NCBI GenBank assembly: GCA_016933025.1
Contig: JAFGBT010000025.1
Location: forward strand, 35,932 to 99,931
Source of the DNA: Spirochaetota bacterium
GTDB lineage: Bacteria; Spirochaetota; UBA4802; UBA5550
DNA length: 64,000 nt
Direction of reading: 5' to 3'
Below, piece by piece: positions 44,715-52,850 of this stretch. Every line of letters starts with the position of its first letter. Position 1 is the first letter of the stretch. The notes below the pieces were generated by a model. The model was not told the origin of the DNA. It saw only the letters and a list, made by a program, of their open reading frames with translations, and searched no databases. The translations under genes were made by a program, and so were the position numbers.

Positions 44715-46421
44715 ATGCCCGATCCTATGAGATTGTCATTTACCGCTCCAGTATCGATTTTTTTAATTGCCGTACTGTTTTTCCTGCCACCTGCCGGCAG
44801 AAACGCCTTTGCCGCGACCATGATAAAAACGCTGGACGGCAGGACATCCCTCGCCGGGAAGTGGAAAATAATCATTGGCGACGATATAAAATTTGCCTCC
44901 CCCGAATTCGACGACTCGTCCTGGCGCGAGTTTAAATTCCCTGCCAGCGTGATGCGGTATTTCATCGATGAGACCGGTACCATAAAGGGGATATTCTGGC
45001 TCAGAAAAACAGTGACGGCAGACAGGGACCTGCCCCGCGAGGACATCGGACTTATTCTGGGAAGGATAGGGAACGCCGATGAGACCTATTTCAACGGCGA
45101 GAAAATCGGGGGCCTGGGTGAATTTCCCCCGGGCGAGTTTTCGATGTGGAACCATCCGCGCTATTATATGATTCCACGGTCGCTGGTGCGGTATGGCGGG
45201 AAGAACGTCATAGCGGTGAGAGTATCGTGCTTCGTGTTCAGCGAGATGCTGGGTGAGCTCGCTCTAACCAACAGGGACGACTGGGCGAAGAGCAGGACCC
45301 TGAATAATTTTTTTCTGGTCACCCTCAATTACATCATCATCGCCATGGGGGTCCCGATTTTTCTTATCTTCTTTTTCTTCTATATCAGGCGGCGCTCGTC
45401 GCAGGAATACCTCTTTTATTGCCTCCAGCTTGTGTGCGGGCTCGTGATCATCCTGGAGCTCTGCAGCTACTGGGACCTCTTCGGCTCACAGGTTCTCAGG
45501 TTGAAGTTTCTGGGTCTTGCCTGGGTGGCGATCAACGTGTTCCATCCGATCTTTCTCCACCGTATCTACGAGCTGAAGCGGAAAAAAATAGAGGCCGCCC
45601 TCTGGTTGTATCTCGTCTTTATCATCATTTTGCTCTTTACTATAACGGGGAAGACCTCCGACCAGATGCAGGCCCTTGTCCTCATCGGTATCACTACCCC
45701 AATCGGATTATACAACATCTCATGCCATATAACGGCGCTGATCAGGAAGAGTCCCTATGCCAAGCTCTTCAGCTTTTTCGGCATTACCGTCATTATGGGA
45801 GCCATACATGACGGAATCATATACCTCTCGAAATTCACCGGGTATCCGATTGTTTTTCTGGGGTATTCGTTTCCGTTTATGATATTCCCCTATACGGCAG
45901 CCCTGCTTTATACGGGCACAACCCTGGTTTTGGTTTCGCGATTCATCGGGATGATGGACGAGATAGAAGACCTCAACACCAGCCTGGAAAATTTCGTCAT
46001 AGAAAATGCGCTTCTGAGCGACAGGCTGAAAGAGGCGCCGGTGAAGAAAAAGCAGGCGGCGTCCGGCATAACCTCTCAGGCCGAGGAGAAGATCCGAAAA
46101 GTTAAAGAATACATTCAGGATAATTTTAGATCCGATATATCACGCGAGGGACTCGCCGCGTCAATTGACGTGCATCCTGATAACCTCGGGAAGCTGTTCA
46201 AGACCTGCACCAGCCAGAAGCTCGGCGATTACATCTACGAACTGAGGACCACCGAGGCGGCTAAACAGTTAATTGAGACCGATAATACCATCATCGACAT
46301 AGCCTTTTCCGTGGGCTTCGAAAGCCTGAGGACCTTTAACAGGATTTTCCCGAAGTTCATGGGTATGACTCCGGAGAAGTACAGGAGAATGAATAAAAAG
46401 TCGATTTCGCACCTTTCCTGA
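44715..46421 (+). CDS. Receptor 4: jelly-roll/7TM with AraC-type DNA-binding output
   Basis: 568 residues. The N-terminal two-thirds are paralogous to the three receptor phosphatases (LAGKWKIIIGDDIKFASPEF, GLILGRIGNADETYFNGEKIG, seven membrane helices about 200-415). A signal peptide or helix at the start ends in PPAGRNAFA. Instead of PP2C, the chain ends in an AraC/XylS double helix-turn-helix (about 463-560): LAASIDVHPDNLGKLFKTC, then IIDIAFSVGFESLRTFNRIF and FMGMTPEKYRRM. A membrane-bound sensor would thus bind DNA directly. The stop is followed by 284 bases before a STAS gene. Start could be ATG 44715 or 44727. Confidence 0.87.
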   Translation: MPDPMRLSFTAPVSIFLIAVLFFLPPAGRNAFAATMIKTLDGRTSLAGKWKIIIGDDIKFASPEFDDSSWREFKFPASVMRYFIDETGTIKGIFWLRKTVTADRDLPREDIGLILGRIGNADETYFNGEKIGGLGEFPPGEFSMWNHPRYYMIPRSLVRYGGKNVIAVRVSCFVFSEMLGELALTNRDDWAKSRTLNNFFLVTLNYIIIAMGVPIFLIFFFFYIRRRSSQEYLFYCLQLVCGLVIILELCSYWDLFGSQVLRLKFLGLAWVAINVFHPIFLHRIYELKRKKIEAALWLYLVFIIILLFTITGKTSDQMQALVLIGITTPIGLYNISCHITALIRKSPYAKLFSFFGITVIMGAIHDGIIYLSKFTGYPIVFLGYSFPFMIFPYTAALLYTGTTLVLVSRFIGMMDEIEDLNTSLENFVIENALLSDRLKEAPVKKKQAASGITSQAEEKIRKVKEYIQDNFRSDISREGLAASIDVHPDNLGKLFKTCTSQKLGDYIYELRTTEAAKQLIETDNTIIDIAFSVGFESLRTFNRIFPKFMGMTPEKYRRMNKKSISHLS

Positions 46422-46705
46422 GCATTCACTGCCTCCTTTGACGGCGAAAACAACAGTGCATTGTATACCAACAAGGCATATAAGACCTTTTCTGGTATAT
46501 CAGATTTTGGCGAGACATCGGTTGGATTTCGTTATATATATACACCATGCCGGCGGGGGGATAAGGATACGCTGGAGGGTAAAAGAGATAAAAATAATAA
46601 GTACCCTGAGAATCATATTCCGATTCGGGCCGCTGCCAGCCACGGGTGGCGGCTTTAATCGCGAATTGATTCAGCGCCGGCCAGGGTTAAAGGATGTGGA
46701 GCAAC

Positions 46706-46975
46706 ATGAATAAAGCGCTGATCTGGAAATTTCCCGCTAACGTCGATATTTCGCTGGTGTCGCGGTATCTGAGCGTTTTCAACACGATGCAGAATCATCA
46801 CCGGATCGTATTCGACATGAACGATATCGAGGATATCCATTCATCGTTTATCGGCTTTTTGATATTTTCTAAGGAAAAGCTGAAAAAGAGCGGTGGTGAG
46901 ATTATCTTTCAGATGTCGCCGTACCTGAGGAACATGCTCACCAGACTGGGGATGGCGGAGTATTTTGCAATATAG
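46706..46975 (+). CDS. STAS-domain anti-anti-sigma-factor-like protein
   Basis: 89 residues from ATG 46706 (GGAG just ahead; the ATG at 46694 lies right on the ribosome site). A single STAS domain: WKFPANVDISLVSRYLSVF, strand RIVFDMNDI, then DIHSSFIGFLIFSKEKLKKSG holding the expected phospho-Ser, and EIIFQMSPYLRNMLTRLGM. In partner switching, a kinase phosphorylates this Ser, and a PP2C enzyme removes the phosphate so the STAS protein can bind its target. Three such phosphatases lie directly upstream. A kinase and sigma factor are not seen here. Confidence 0.82.
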   Translation: MNKALIWKFPANVDISLVSRYLSVFNTMQNHHRIVFDMNDIEDIHSSFIGFLIFSKEKLKKSGGEIIFQMSPYLRNMLTRLGMAEYFAI

Positions 46976-46998
46976 CCCCTGGGGCCGAAGCCGGGCCG

Positions 46999-47292
46999 CT
47001 ACGCCGCTTTTCGCGGATTGTCAACGCAATTAAAATAGTCGCTCATCCCGAGCATCGCGATGCTCTGCCTCATATGCGGGGACATCAGAAAAACCACATT
47101 CCTGCCCCGGGTGAGCAGCCGGTTCATGGCATACACGAGAAACCACATGAAGGCTGAATGAATACCGATGGTACGCGTCATGTCAAAGACAATAGTGTCG
47201 ATATCTGACGCCTTCTCCAGTGTCTGCAGGTACTTCTGAACCGCTATAAGATCGATAACAGAGGGAAACCGCCATGTGAAGCTACGTTTCAT
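46999..47292 (-). CDS. STAS-domain protein in the ketoacyl-synthase operon
   Basis: 97 residues. It is a paralogue of the convergent STAS gene, which stops 23 bases away (WRFPSVIDLIAVQKYLQTL, TIVFDMTRTIGIHSAFMWFLVYAMNRL, VVFLMSPHMRQSIAMLGMSDYF). The candidate phospho-Ser lies in GIHSAF. It follows the second KAS III homologue by 51 bases on the same strand. The pair of opposed STAS genes suggests duplication with inversion, or two arms of one pathway, one tied to receptors and one to the KAS III genes. Confidence 0.8.
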   Translation of the reverse strand: MKRSFTWRFPSVIDLIAVQKYLQTLEKASDIDTIVFDMTRTIGIHSAFMWFLVYAMNRLLTRGRNVVFLMSPHMRQSIAMLGMSDYFNCVDNPRKAA

Positions 47293-47343
47293 CTGGAGCC
47301 TCCTTCATTGTCCCGGCCCGCCGTTTGAGCCGGGCCCATGCTG

Positions 47344-48240
47344 TCAGGCCACGTACAGGGCGCAGGCCGACGAGAGCCCGGCGCCCGACGCAACAAAGAG
47401 TATCCGGTCATCCTTTTTCAGCAGCTTGTTGCTGGCCGCGTAATTATATCCAAGGCCGAGTGACGACGTGTGCGGGTCGCCGTACTCGTCGAACAGGTCG
47501 ATCACTTTTGATTTTCCATTCATGCCGATCGAGCTGGAGATTAGCTTCCCGAAGCTTTTGAACTGCTGCGATGTCAGGAGCAGGTCCACATCGGCAGGAT
47601 CGAGGTTCTGGGAATTTATAAATTCCCTTACGGAGTCGAGGGTAAACTCCAGCAGCTCGTCATGGTAGTCATGCTCAACCTCGAAGGCAATGCATTCCCT
47701 CCCGGCAGTACCGAACCGCTTGACCTCTGCCTTTGCCACGTAGCCGACACGTCCGTTGCCCGATGTGCGGAAGTGGAACTCCAGAAACCCCCTCTGGGGT
47801 TCTTCGCTGTACCCGAGCATCACTGCTGATCCGACGTTGCTGAACGGGAAATCGGGATTGTGCCGTTTCGAGGGATGCGCGTCCGCGGACACGAGGAGGG
47901 CGTAGCGGCAGGCCCCGCTCATCAGGGAGGACTGGGCTACCCTCGATGCGGCGAGGAACCCGCAGGGGCCGTTATGCACGTCGAAGGAGAAGGTAAGCCT
48001 GTCAAAGGATCCCTGTTCAACCGGGTCGAGATTGATCCCCAGCCGCTTCTGGATCAGGGGAGCTATCGCCGGTTCAACGATGTTGTCGTCCCGGTAAATG
48101 CCGGAGTATATGATCAGACTGATATCGTGTCGGTCTACTCCCGCTTTTTCAATGCAGTCCTCGGCTGCCCTGACAGCCAGGCCTATCGAGCCGGTGCTGC
48201 CGTTCATGTATATCGAGGAGGATTTAATTATAGTACCCAT
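47344..48240 (-). CDS. Degenerate ketoacyl-ACP synthase III homologue
   Basis: 298 residues. Thiolase-fold KAS III-like pattern with a Cys in FDVHNGPCGFLAASR at the nucleophile position. The catalytic His is missing (LLLTSQQFKSFG), and the Asn position reads YGDPHTSSL, with Asp. Two of the three catalytic residues are thus changed. The gene's start overlaps the end of the intact homologue by 17 bases, so the two are probably translationally coupled and may form a mixed complex, as PqsB and PqsC do. Length is short for the family (about 320-340). The product is not predictable. Confidence 0.75.
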   Translation of the reverse strand: MGTIIKSSSIYMNGSTGSIGLAVRAAEDCIEKAGVDRHDISLIIYSGIYRDDNIVEPAIAPLIQKRLGINLDPVEQGSFDRLTFSFDVHNGPCGFLAASRVAQSSLMSGACRYALLVSADAHPSKRHNPDFPFSNVGSAVMLGYSEEPQRGFLEFHFRTSGNGRVGYVAKAEVKRFGTAGRECIAFEVEHDYHDELLEFTLDSVREFINSQNLDPADVDLLLTSQQFKSFGKLISSSIGMNGKSKVIDLFDEYGDPHTSSLGLGYNYAASNKLLKKDDRILFVASGAGLSSACALYVA

Positions 48241-49270
48241 AGTTTACCTCAAGCTTCCCGAGCTTCGCAGAGATGAACCCGATGGCGATTCCGGATGCCA
48301 GGCTTACGAAAAGGACCCGCGCATGCTCCTTCATCTTCTTCCCGCTCAGGTGGTCCTCGAGAACGACAAAATGTGAGGTTGAAGAGGTATTCCCGTACTT
48401 ATCAAGGCTCATCAGGATCTCGGGTATGCCGTCGAAATGCGGGCTGCACATATTGAATGCTGTTGAAATAGCACGCGCGGACGTCTGGTGCGGTATGATA
48501 TAGTCATAGTCCGTGGCGTTGACGTTGTATTTTTTTATCAGGTACTCGAAGAGTTTCGGCAGACGTTTGATGACCTCCCGGTGGATGGCGATGGCATCAG
48601 TGTACATCGCGACGCCGGAATGTTCGGTGCTCGGCATACCGAAGCAGAGCTCGGCGAATTCAGCCAGTGTCATGAATTCGATGAAATCGATGCCATCATT
48701 GGCTTCAAGAGCCCGGTCCATGATCAGGGCAGAGCCCGAGTCTCCAACCGTCAACGACGCGAACTGGGCGTCGACGGGTTCCCTGATCTCCTTCAGCGCG
48801 GTTTCTGAAATCGGCGTTATGCATTCCCCGCTCACCACCAGGCCGTTTTTCACCAGGCCTGATTTGATCATGTTGTTCAGGATATACACGCCGGTGAGCA
48901 TGCCGGCGCAGGCATTGGTCATGTCGAAATTCATGGCTGACTCGCGGAAGCCAAGGTTGTCCTTGATGTATTTACTCAGGGCCGGCTCCATGTAGTAGCT
49001 CAGCCCTCCCTTGAACCTGGTTATTGAACAGGAAATAATGACATCTATATCCTGCGCCACGTAGCTCGATTTCTCAAGGGCCCTCAGGACAGCCTCGGAC
49101 GCCAGCGTGTATGAATCCTCTTCATCGGAGCGCCAGCGCCGTGCACTGATGCCGGTTAATGTCTCCAGATCGAAATGTGGTTTTGCCTCCATCCTGTCGA
49201 TGAGTTCGCGCGTCGTTACAATTTTTTCCGGAAGGTAGACGCCCATGCTTTCGAATCGGCTTTTATACAT
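48224..49270 (-). CDS. Ketoacyl-ACP synthase III-like condensing enzyme
   Basis: 348 residues, normal KAS III length. The complete Cys-His-Asn triad is visible: Cys in MTNACAGMLTG near residue 118, His in IIPHQTSARA, Asn in KYGNTSSTSHF. It should condense an acyl-CoA or acyl-thioester with malonyl-ACP or with another acyl chain. Because it pairs with a degenerate homologue and not with fab genes, a specialised role (secondary metabolite, signalling lipid or long-chain ketone) is more likely than fatty-acid initiation. First gene of a KAS III/KAS III/STAS operon. Confidence 0.82.
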   Translation of the reverse strand: MYKSRFESMGVYLPEKIVTTRELIDRMEAKPHFDLETLTGISARRWRSDEEDSYTLASEAVLRALEKSSYVAQDIDVIISCSITRFKGGLSYYMEPALSKYIKDNLGFRESAMNFDMTNACAGMLTGVYILNNMIKSGLVKNGLVVSGECITPISETALKEIREPVDAQFASLTVGDSGSALIMDRALEANDGIDFIEFMTLAEFAELCFGMPSTEHSGVAMYTDAIAIHREVIKRLPKLFEYLIKKYNVNATDYDYIIPHQTSARAISTAFNMCSPHFDGIPEILMSLDKYGNTSSTSHFVVLEDHLSGKKMKEHARVLFVSLASGIAIGFISAKLGKLEVNYGYYN

Positions 49271-49642
49271 TTACCGCCTCCGTGCATACCCTCCGGCCGT
49301 TGTTCTGTTCTGTTTTTCTATTCATCTGTTTTTTCCATATATCAGCCGCGAGTTCGCAGTCCCGCGCTATGGTGTAATTTTGTAATGAATATATAGTGCT
49401 TTTATATTTTAATCTCGCAATGATCCGACAAATCCAATATTTGCTATGGCAAAAATGTGTTCATCAGAAATATGCCGGACACAAGCCCGGAGGCCGGAAT
49501 TTCCTGCACTGTAACGTAAAACATAAAAAAAAGGGCATTTTTACTCTTTCTTCAACTTAAACAATGCAAAGGGGGATGTTCTTATGAATGACGGCCAGAC
49601 GGCCCATTCGGGAATACTATTAATCAATCCGAATGCATTACC

Positions 49643-49656
49643 GGGGTCAGAGTAAA
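49643..49656 (+). repeat. dispersed motif, copy 5 (GGGGTCAGAGTAAAA form)
   Basis: Shares the GTCAGAGTAAA core with the copies at 18303, 22389, 37627 and 37672. All five copies lie outside genes and face the same way. Confidence 0.45.
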
Positions 49657-49784
49657 AAAAGCCTCAATAATTCGCCATAATTATTTTCCATTTCCCTTAT
49701 ATTTTTCTCTCGCTTCCCCGGCGTGCCTTTTTATTGTATAAACTGCCCGGCGTGGGTTATTGAAGGTGTGATATCACCAGGGAG

Positions 49785-49973
49785 TCATTCCTCGATAATA
49801 TCGTATACCAGATTGAATGAGGACAGGCAGGCCATCAGCGCCTTGATCGGCATCCCTTTCGTGACCGAGACAAGGTGGCTGTCATGTACACCGTCGAAAT
49901 CCCACCTGTTGTCTCTGACGATGATAGAGCCTGAATATTCCAGCGTGTCCATCTTATAGAGTTTGATCACCAT
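49785..49973 (-). CDS. Possible small protein of unknown function
   Basis: 62 residues from ATG 49973, or 72 from TTG 50003. The chain looks protein-like (IKLYKMDTLEYSGSIIVRD, then GVHDSHLVSVTKGMPIKAL), with balanced composition and a well-formed end (LSSFNLVYDIIEE). No good ribosome site precedes either start, and no family was recognised. It may be a real small gene or the remnant of one. Confidence 0.4.
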   Translation of the reverse strand: MVIKLYKMDTLEYSGSIIVRDNRWDFDGVHDSHLVSVTKGMPIKALMACLSSFNLVYDIIEE

Positions 49974-50380
49974 GCCTGCTAACCCCGTAGTGGATAATTT
50001 CAAATCGACAGCATTCGCGTCAATTAAAATATTGGATCCCGCCGATGCTCGCCCGGTTACAGTGGCGTAGCTTCACCCGTTGTGCCGATCCATGGCTGGG
50101 CCAGGATGCACGTCCGCCGACAGACGCAGTACGACGATGAAGCCAGTGCCAAATCTTAGCAAAACTATTCAATTGTTATATTTTTCATTTCTGCCTTTGT
50201 AACCTTTTAACCAGGCCATGATAAGGCCTTATATTGGATATATCTTTATGTCCCGTGGGTCCCCATTTTATATGTATTTTACTTGACGTTACTTATTCAA
50301 AGTTCTATTATAATATCTAATGATTGGATTTCAGACTTTCGAACCGTAACCGCACAATTTATCGTTATAAGGTTTTGTGA

Positions 50381-51610
50381 ATGAACAAATGGTCTATTAA
50401 GGGCGGCTCTATCCTTACCCCTGACAAAACAATTAAAAATGGATCCATTACTATCAGCAATGGGAAGATCGCCCGCGTCTCCACCGGGAAGGGCGATGGT
50501 TCATTGACGATTGACGCGGGGAAGGGCGTTGTCGTTCCCGGTCTCATAAATGCGCATGATCACCTCCTTGGAACCTATCATCCCAAGATCGGGAACGGGC
50601 CGTATATCAACTGGCTCCCGTGGGACAACGACCTTAAGAGTTCGCCCGTGTATGAGGAGCGCTGCCAGATCGAAAACCGCGACCTCTATCTCCTGGGGGC
50701 ATACCGTAACCTCGTCTCCGGCGTCACCCTGGTGTCCGACCACATGCCGCATTTCGTAGGCGATCAATTCTACGATATGCTGCCGATGAAGGCGATCAAG
50801 AAATTCTCAATGGCGCACTCCGTGGCTTCGTTCGCCCTCGCCTGGGGCGACGGGATCACTGTGGAGTACAAGAAGGCGGTAAAGGGGGGGCTCCCCTTCG
50901 TCACGCATATCGCCGAGGGTTACGATGACGAGACGAAGCAGGACATCGCGGTCATCAACCGGCTCGGGGGTCTGGGCGATCACTCGGTCTTCATTCACTG
51001 CCTGGCGTTCTCGGATGCCGACCTTGACCTGGTCAAGGAGCGCGGCGCCTCCTGTGTCTGGTGCGGCGATTCCAACATGTTCATGTACAACAAGACCATG
51101 GACGCGAAGAAGTTTCTGGAAAAGGGGATCAACCTCTGTATCGGCACCGATTCCTCGGCGACCGGCGGTGAAAATATATTGTACGAGATGAAATTCGACA
51201 AGATGATATACGAGCGCACGTACGGCGAAAAGCTTCCGGACGAGACAATTTTAAAAATGGTCACCGTCAACACGGCAAAGGCCTTCTGGCAGAAGGACCT
51301 GGGACAGATAGCTGAGGGATATATCGCCGACCTCTGCGTGTTCAGGGATCGGGGGGGATCGCCGGCCGGATCGGTGGTGCACGCGCACCTGCGCGACGTG
51401 ATGCTGGTGGTCATCGACGGCAGGCCTGTATACGGCGATGCCGTATATGAGGGACAGTTCGACGAGCTCGGCGTCGAGTACCGGCGCGTCGTGATGGACG
51501 GTGTGGATAAGCTCATAATCGGCGATCCAGCCGCCCTGTTGCGGCGGATAAGCAGGGCGGTGGGGTTTAAGAAAGAATTCCCCTTTCTGCCGGTTGAATT
51601 CGACATATAG
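50381..51610 (+). CDS. Amidohydrolase of the SsnA/TrzN-like group
   Basis: 409 residues. Metal-dependent hydrolase layout: N-terminal small beta domain (IKGGSILTPDKTI), the first metal site in VPGLINAHDHLLGTYH, His in PFVTHIAEG, His in IHCLAF, and Asp in GTDSSATGGEN. This pattern fits cyclic deaminases or chlorohydrolase-like enzymes that act on purine, pyrimidine or guanidine-type compounds. The C-terminal segment (GYIADLCVFRDRG) closes the small domain. The substrate cannot be told. The following regulator genes lie 17 bases downstream and may be cotranscribed. Confidence 0.83.
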   Translation: MNKWSIKGGSILTPDKTIKNGSITISNGKIARVSTGKGDGSLTIDAGKGVVVPGLINAHDHLLGTYHPKIGNGPYINWLPWDNDLKSSPVYEERCQIENRDLYLLGAYRNLVSGVTLVSDHMPHFVGDQFYDMLPMKAIKKFSMAHSVASFALAWGDGITVEYKKAVKGGLPFVTHIAEGYDDETKQDIAVINRLGGLGDHSVFIHCLAFSDADLDLVKERGASCVWCGDSNMFMYNKTMDAKKFLEKGINLCIGTDSSATGGENILYEMKFDKMIYERTYGEKLPDETILKMVTVNTAKAFWQKDLGQIAEGYIADLCVFRDRGGSPAGSVVHAHLRDVMLVVIDGRPVYGDAVYEGQFDELGVEYRRVVMDGVDKLIIGDPAALLRRISRAVGFKKEFPFLPVEFDI

Positions 51611-51627
51611 AGGAGGGAGGGTCGCGG

Positions 51628-52848
51628 ATGTCTAACGGCGCAGGATCGGGGCCATCAGGAGTGATCACCAGGACGTACAAGGCCGGGTCGATCATCTATT
51701 TCGAAAACGACAAGAGCGAGTACATATATATCCTTAAATCCGGGAAGGTAGTCCTCACCTCGGTCAAGCTTGATTCCGGTGAGGAGGTCAAGGAGGAGGT
51801 GCGTGAGGGCGAGTTTTTCGGGGTAAAGTCGGCCCTTGGCAAGTACCCCCGCGAGGAGACCGCGCAGACGCTCACGAACACCCTCGTGCTTGTCCTCACC
51901 CCCGCGGACTTCGAACGGCTTGTGCTGAGGAATGCAAACGTCGTCAGGAAGATGCTCCGCGTTTTCAGCAACCAGCTTCGCCGAATCGTCAAGATGGAGC
52001 GGTCGGTCCTCGGAGAGGGCGAGATCGTAAATCCCGACGCCGAGCTCTTCAAGATCGGCGAGTATTATTACAAGGTCGGGGACACCAAGCACGCGCAGTA
52101 CGCCTACAAGCGGTACATGGAGTATTATGCGGACGGCGAGAAGGCGGACATGGCCATGAAGCGTATCAGGGCGATCGACGCGGGAGAGCCGGCGCCGGAC
52201 GATATCGGCGGTCCGGACGAGGGCCCGCCGTCAGCGCAGCCGCAGGCGCGCCCCGTGGACAGGGGCGACGATTTCTCGCTCGACGATCAGGGCGGCCCGA
52301 GCGACATGATCGATTTTGACGATTCATCCGACGATCGGGATTCTCGGCAGGTTGCTTCAAGCACCGCCCTGGAAGATGAAATGGACGATTTTCTCTCGGA
52401 TGATACCTCGGGAGGACTGGACGACTTTTCGCTCGACGACGCTGTCTCGGGCAATACTCCCAAAGACCTGAGCGGCGCTGCCGATGCCTCGTTCTCGAGG
52501 GGCAACTATACCACCGCACTGGATCTGTATCAGAAAATTATATCGATGAACAGGACATCTTCGGCGGAAGATAAGAAACTCTTCGAAAAGGCCCATTTTG
52601 ACGCTGGCCGGTGCTACATGGAGATGGCGAAACCCAAGGAGGCCCTTGACATGTTTTCCCGGATCCTGCGCAGTTTTCCGGACTCTCCGTACATGAAGCT
52701 GGCAATTTACCATCTGGGCCTCCTGTTTGAATCAGTTAACCAGAAAGACAAGGCCATAACCTATTTCAACAAGGTGCTCAATATGACGCCGAAGGACAAG
52801 CTGAACAGCGAGGCACTTACCAAGATTAAGCAACTGCAGGGGAAATAA
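51628..52848 (+). CDS. Cyclic-nucleotide-binding domain protein with TPR repeats
   Basis: 406 residues. A cNMP-binding beta-barrel at about 12-125 (KAGSIIYFENDKSEYIYILKSGKV, EEVREGEFFGVKSALG) is followed by a first TPR (near 150-180). A disordered, Asp/Ser-rich linker (185-285) repeats the pattern FSLDD and DDFLSDD, and a TPR set at 285-400 ends the chain. There is no DNA-binding part. The phosphate-cassette arginine of true cAMP sites is not obvious in ALGKYPREETAQT, so the ligand may differ. This type of protein, beside a Crp-like regulator and prfA, is a spirochaete-like trait. Confidence 0.8.
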   Translation: MSNGAGSGPSGVITRTYKAGSIIYFENDKSEYIYILKSGKVVLTSVKLDSGEEVKEEVREGEFFGVKSALGKYPREETAQTLTNTLVLVLTPADFERLVLRNANVVRKMLRVFSNQLRRIVKMERSVLGEGEIVNPDAELFKIGEYYYKVGDTKHAQYAYKRYMEYYADGEKADMAMKRIRAIDAGEPAPDDIGGPDEGPPSAQPQARPVDRGDDFSLDDQGGPSDMIDFDDSSDDRDSRQVASSTALEDEMDDFLSDDTSGGLDDFSLDDAVSGNTPKDLSGAADASFSRGNYTTALDLYQKIISMNRTSSAEDKKLFEKAHFDAGRCYMEMAKPKEALDMFSRILRSFPDSPYMKLAIYHLGLLFESVNQKDKAITYFNKVLNMTPKDKLNSEALTKIKQLQGK

Positions 52849-52850
52849 CC

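Larger units (their letters stand above)
49271..50380. other. 1.1-kb sparsely coding region
   Basis: AT-rich, with upstream regions for the KAS III operon (49.3-49.5 kb) and the amidohydrolase (50.1-50.38 kb). It holds one dispersed-motif copy at 49643 and one possible small gene at 49785-49973. No RNA gene or further palindrome was recognised. Confidence 0.5.

Noticed and set aside
46422..46705. Riboswitch in the gap before the STAS gene
   Set aside because: G-rich stretches near 46550 do not match any riboswitch core that I could recognise.
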